Of a stretch of 64,000 bases of DNA, positions 61,095-64,000 are shown in pieces; position 1 is the stretch's first letter; each line of letters opens with the position of its first letter. The notes under the pieces were generated by a model that saw only the letters and a program-made list of their open reading frames with translations, had not been told where the DNA came from and searched no databases. Both the position numbers and the translations under genes were made by a program. The DNA is from CBDDEC01 sp965198045 (GTDB taxonomy: Bacteria > Chloroflexota > Dehalococcoidia > UBA2979), in assembly GCA_965198045.1 (NCBI GenBank), contig CBDAOL010000008.1:62001-126000 (forward strand), written 5' to 3'.

Positions 61095-61840
61095 GCCTGG
61101 TCCTCGTTCCCGTCTTCGAGCAGTAGCTCGACGATGCGGTCCATGGTTTCGTCGCTGACGCCGTGGCTACGCAAGTAGCTGTGGGCGTCGCCGTGTTGCT
61201 CGACCAGCGCCTCCAGCATCTCCACCATCGCCGGGGCCGACACGCCGAGCGCGGGGTTACGCTCTTCGTCGGGGCCGATCGTGCCACGCGCGCGCATCCG
61301 CTCGACGAGCAGATCCATGTGCAATTGGCTCTCGCCGTAGTCCTCTACGATCACCTCGTGGTCCACGCCGAGCACATCGAGGATCAGCGCGGCGAATACG
61401 CCGGTGCGATCCTTGCCCGTGACGCAGTGGAAAACCGCCGGGTAGGCGCCCTCGGTCGCGAGGAGTTCTGTGGCCTGCGCCCATGACGGGCCCGAATGCT
61501 CCAGCATCGTGACGTAGTTGGGACGCCACTCGCCGCGCTCCCGCGCCTCGTACTTTGACCGCGCGTTGCCCATTGGCAGATGGTGCCGCCTCGCCGGCGG
61601 ATCGGCGAGCCGCCCGGGCCCCCGAGGATGGTCGGACTCACCGTCGCTGCGGAAGTCGATGACGGTGCGGAGGCCGAGCAGCTCACGTGCCCGTGTCGCC
61701 TCCTCATCAGTCATCCGCTGGTGCTCGGCGGAGCGGTAGAGCGTCCGCCAGCGGACGGTCCGCCCGTCCGCGCCGGCGTAGCCACCCATATCGCGCAGGT
61801 TGAACACCTGCTCGAAGTCGATGTGACGCTCGTTCACCAT
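61091..61840 (-). CDS. tyrosine-protein phosphatase, PtpB-like (first of pair)
   Basis: A 249-residue paralogue of the next gene, with FNLRDMGGYAGADGRTVRWR and the loop HCVTGKDRTG (Cys139, Arg145). I start at ATG 61840, with GAGGAG about 10 nt upstream; nine more codons are open. The pair clearly arose by tandem duplication but has diverged well beyond simple copies. Position directly after dnaK suggests expression under the heat-shock promoter. Confidence 0.87.
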   Translation of the reverse strand: MVNERHIDFEQVFNLRDMGGYAGADGRTVRWRTLYRSAEHQRMTDEEATRARELLGLRTVIDFRSDGESDHPRGPGRLADPPARRHHLPMGNARSKYEARERGEWRPNYVTMLEHSGPSWAQATELLATEGAYPAVFHCVTGKDRTGVFAALILDVLGVDHEVIVEDYGESQLHMDLLVERMRARGTIGPDEERNPALGVSAPAMVEMLEALVEQHGDAHSYLRSHGVSDETMDRIVELLLEDGNEDQA

Positions 61841-61891
61841 CGAGCTACGGCTCCTCGCCACTGTCATCGCTTACTGGCGGTTCGTCGAGGA

Positions 61892-63814
61892 CTAAACCTC
61901 GCGGAACTCGCCCTCGATCGTGCTGTCCTCGCCCGAGGCATCGCCGGCCGCAGCGCCTTCGGCCGCGCCCGCAGCTTCGGCGCCCTCACCCTCAGCACCG
62001 GCAGCCTCGGCGGCCGCGCCGTAGACGGCCTGGCCAATCTCCTGCATCGCCGCGGAGAGCTCGTCGACCTTGGTCTGCAGCTCCTCGACGTCGTCGGAGT
62101 CGAGGAAGGCGCGCACTTCGGTGACCTTCGCCTCGACGGCCGTCTTCTGCTCCTCCTGGATCTGCTCGGCGTTGTCAGCCAGCAGCTTCTCGGCGGCGAA
62201 GGCGAGCGACTCGGCGGAGTTGCGCAGCTCGACGGCACGGCGCTTCTCCGCATCCTCCGAGGCATGCGCCTCCGCGTCCTTCATCAGGCGGTCGACCTCC
62301 TCGTCGGAGAGACCGGACGAGGCCTGAATAGTGACGTGCTGCTCCTTGTTCGTCGCCTTGTCCTTCGCCGACACCTTCACGATGCCGTTCGCGTCGATGT
62401 CGAACGAGACCTCGATCTGCGGCACGGCCCGCGGCGCCGGCAGGATGCCGTCGAGGATGAAGCGAGCGAGTGAGTTGTTGTCCCCGGCCATGGAGCGTTC
62501 GCCCTGCATCACGTGAATCTCGACCTGCGCCTGGTTGTCCGCCGCGGTCGTGAACGTTTGCGAGGCGCTCGTCGGGATGGTCGTATTGCGCTCGATCAGC
62601 GATGTCATGACGCCGCCCAGCGTCTCGATCCCCAGCGTCAGCGGCGTGACGTCGAGGAGCAACACGTCGCTGACCTCGCCCTTGAGCACGCCCGCCTGGA
62701 TTGCGGCCCCGATCGCGACCACCTCGTCCGGGTTGACGCCCCGGTGCGGCTCCTTGCCGAAGAGCTCCTCAACCTTCTGCTGCACCAGCGGCATGCGCGT
62801 CATGCCGCCGACCAGCACCACCTCGTCGATCTGCGAGGCGCTGAGACCGGCGTCCTTGAGCGCCTGCTTCGCTGGCTCGAGCGAACGCTCGACCAGGTCG
62901 CCGACGAGCTGCTCGAGCTGCGCGCGGCTCATGTTCATGACCATGTGCTTCGGCCCGGAGGCGTCTGCCGTGATGAACGGCAGGTTGATCTCGGTCGTCT
63001 GCGCGGAGGAGAGCTCGATCTTGGCCTTCTCCGCCGCCTCCTTGAGGCGCTGCTGCGCCGTCCGGTCCTGCGCGAGGTCGACGCCCTGGTCTTTCTTAAA
63101 CTCGGCAACCAGATGCCCGATGATCACCTCATCGAAGTCGTCACCACCGAGGAACGTGTCACCGTTAGTGGCCTTGACCTGGAAGGTGCCCTCGCCAATC
63201 TCGAGGATCGAGACGTCGAAGGTGCCGCCGCCCAGGTCGTAGACGACGATCACCTCGTCCTCTTTCTTGTCGAGCCCGTAGGCCAGCGACGCTGCGGTCG
63301 GCTCGTTGATGATGCGCAGCACCTCGAGGCCGGCGATGCGGCCAGCATCGCGCGTGGCCTGGCGCTGGGCGTCGTTGAAGTAAGCCGGGACGGTGATGAC
63401 GGCCTCGTTGACCGGCTCGCCGAGGTAGGCCTCGGCGTCCGCCTTGAGCTTCTGGAGGACCATCGCGCTGATCTCCGGCGCTGAGTAGTCCTGCTCGGCC
63501 ATCTGCACGCCGGCGTCGCCGTTGTCGCGCGGGGTGATCGCGAAGCCCGCGACCTCACGCATCTTCGCGACCTCGGCGTCCTCGAAGCGGCGGCCCATGA
63601 GGCGTTTCACCGAGTAGACGGTGTTCTCCGGGTTGGTCACCGCCTGTCGCTTGGCGATCGTGCCGACCAGGCGCTCGCCATCCTTCGAAGTCGCGACGAC
63701 CGAGGGCGTCGTGCGACCACCCTCGGCGTTGGGCACGACCTGCGGCTCGCCCGCCTCCATCACGGCGACGCAGGAGTTCGTCGTACCGAGGTCGATGCCG
63801 ATTACTTTTGCCAT
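61892..63814 (-). CDS. dnaK: chaperone DnaK
   Basis: Hsp70, 640 residues. The N-terminal ATPase domain shows IGIDLGTTNSCVAVME, VYDLGGGTFDVSILEIG and VLVGGMTRMPLVQ. The substrate-binding domain contains LLLDVTPLTLGIETLGG, and a Gly/Ala/Glu-rich C-terminal tail follows the lid. A AAGGA site precedes the ATG. It follows grpE after 82 nt and is followed by two phosphatase genes, then dnaJ. Confidence 0.98.
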   Translation of the reverse strand: MAKVIGIDLGTTNSCVAVMEAGEPQVVPNAEGGRTTPSVVATSKDGERLVGTIAKRQAVTNPENTVYSVKRLMGRRFEDAEVAKMREVAGFAITPRDNGDAGVQMAEQDYSAPEISAMVLQKLKADAEAYLGEPVNEAVITVPAYFNDAQRQATRDAGRIAGLEVLRIINEPTAASLAYGLDKKEDEVIVVYDLGGGTFDVSILEIGEGTFQVKATNGDTFLGGDDFDEVIIGHLVAEFKKDQGVDLAQDRTAQQRLKEAAEKAKIELSSAQTTEINLPFITADASGPKHMVMNMSRAQLEQLVGDLVERSLEPAKQALKDAGLSASQIDEVVLVGGMTRMPLVQQKVEELFGKEPHRGVNPDEVVAIGAAIQAGVLKGEVSDVLLLDVTPLTLGIETLGGVMTSLIERNTTIPTSASQTFTTAADNQAQVEIHVMQGERSMAGDNNSLARFILDGILPAPRAVPQIEVSFDIDANGIVKVSAKDKATNKEQHVTIQASSGLSDEEVDRLMKDAEAHASEDAEKRRAVELRNSAESLAFAAEKLLADNAEQIQEEQKTAVEAKVTEVRAFLDSDDVEELQTKVDELSAAMQEIGQAVYGAAAEAAGAEGEGAEAAGAAEGAAAGDASGEDSTIEGEFREV

Positions 63815-63862
63815 CTCATCTGTCCTTCACCGGCCCTCGCGGACCGTCAAACCTGTGCGGAT

Positions 63863-63876
63863 GATCAGCGCTGATC
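63863..63876. promoter_or_regulatory. palindrome between grpE and dnaK
   Basis: GATCAGCGCTGATC is a perfect 14-bp dyad in the 82-nt grpE-dnaK gap. It is not CIRCE (TTAGCACTC-N9-GAGTGCTAA). It may be a regulator site or an mRNA processing hairpin. Confidence 0.35.
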
Positions 63877-63896
63877 GCTGTCTCGCTGCCGTCTCG

Positions 63897-64000
63897 CTAC
63901 TGCTCGTCTGGTGATTCGTCCGCTTCGTCGTTCGAGGTGACCTCATTCGAGGCGGCGTCGGAGCCGTCACCGACCATGACGCGGGCTGGTCGGATGACGC
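63897..64000 (-). CDS. grpE: GrpE nucleotide exchange factor, C-terminal end
   Basis: Only the last 33 codons lie in the window. They begin VIRPARVMVGDG, the typical GrpE C-terminus, and end with an acidic Ser/Asp/Glu tail before the TAG at 63899-63897. The rest runs off the right edge. Identification is helped by its place directly upstream of dnaK. Confidence 0.85.
   Translation of the reverse strand, partial: VIRPARVMVGDGSDAASNEVTSNDEADESPDEQ

Overview
The window is a stretch of bacterial chromosome with high GC (roughly two thirds by eye). It is densely packed, with many 1-8 nt stop/start overlaps. The gene content suggests a Chloroflexota-type bacterium, possibly in or near Dehalococcoidia: PdxS/PdxT vitamin B6 synthesis, the non-mevalonate isoprenoid genes ispD-ispF, an R3H-domain SpoIIIAA-like ATPase, a TIGR03960-type radical SAM protein, tuf preceded by Thr/Tyr tRNA genes, and duplicated MoxR/DUF58 clusters. 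That placement is an inference from gene content; no database was consulted. I saw no prophage, insertion sequence or CRISPR array.

Layout: (1) 1-8.5 kb: rpoB-rpoC behind a structured leader, closed by a strong terminator. (2) 8.5-12.5 kb, minus strand: a radical SAM protein, a nucleotidyltransferase-like protein, and a glutamate dehydrogenase gene broken by two lesions. (3) 12.6-17.1 kb, plus: a methyltransferase, ispD-ispF, then cysE-cysS behind a short cysteine-rich leader ORF that looks like a cysteine attenuator. (4) 17.1-23.3 kb: tRNA-Thr(TGT), tRNA-Tyr(GTA), tRNA-Thr(GGT), tuf, rpmG, secE, nusG, rplK, rplA, an L10-type leader with terminator, rplJ, rplL. (5) 23.3-26.3 kb: a Zn-finger/LysM membrane protein, a membrane protein, RadC, CvpA and an HNH nuclease. 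(6) 26.3-32.5 kb, minus: an unknown protein, a Fpg/Nei glycosylase, prephenate dehydratase, two TrkA-type proteins, a universal stress protein, a 53-residue membrane protein, a DUF4349 lipoprotein and a phosphoesterase. (7) 32.7-38.3 kb, plus: pdxS-pdxT, a frameshifted GNAT gene, an R3H ATPase, tmk and a small lipoprotein. (8) 38.3-45.6 kb: a thiolase (minus) divergent from thrB-lysC, then dnaE. (9) 45.7-56.2 kb: two MoxR/DUF58 clusters facing each other and overlapping at their 3' ends. (10) 56.4-64 kb: an M23 peptidase, then on the minus strand grpE (partial)-dnaK-two tyrosine phosphatases-dnaJ-prmA-rsmE.

The observations I rate highest are these. A leaderless 34-codon ORF has five Cys codons in eight, with mutually exclusive RNA pairings, just ahead of cysE-cysS. 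A large membrane transglutaminase-like protein has all three expected catalytic positions substituted (Phe, Phe, Asn). Two HCxxGKDRTG phosphatases are embedded between dnaK and dnaJ. The paired convergent MoxR systems, a Zn-finger/TM/LysM protein, and a 14-bp dyad in the thiolase promoter also deserve a look. Recurrent TANNNT boxes 6-9 nt before start codons suggest leaderless transcription is common here. Two genes (glutamate dehydrogenase, GNAT) carry frame lesions that may be real decay or assembly errors.
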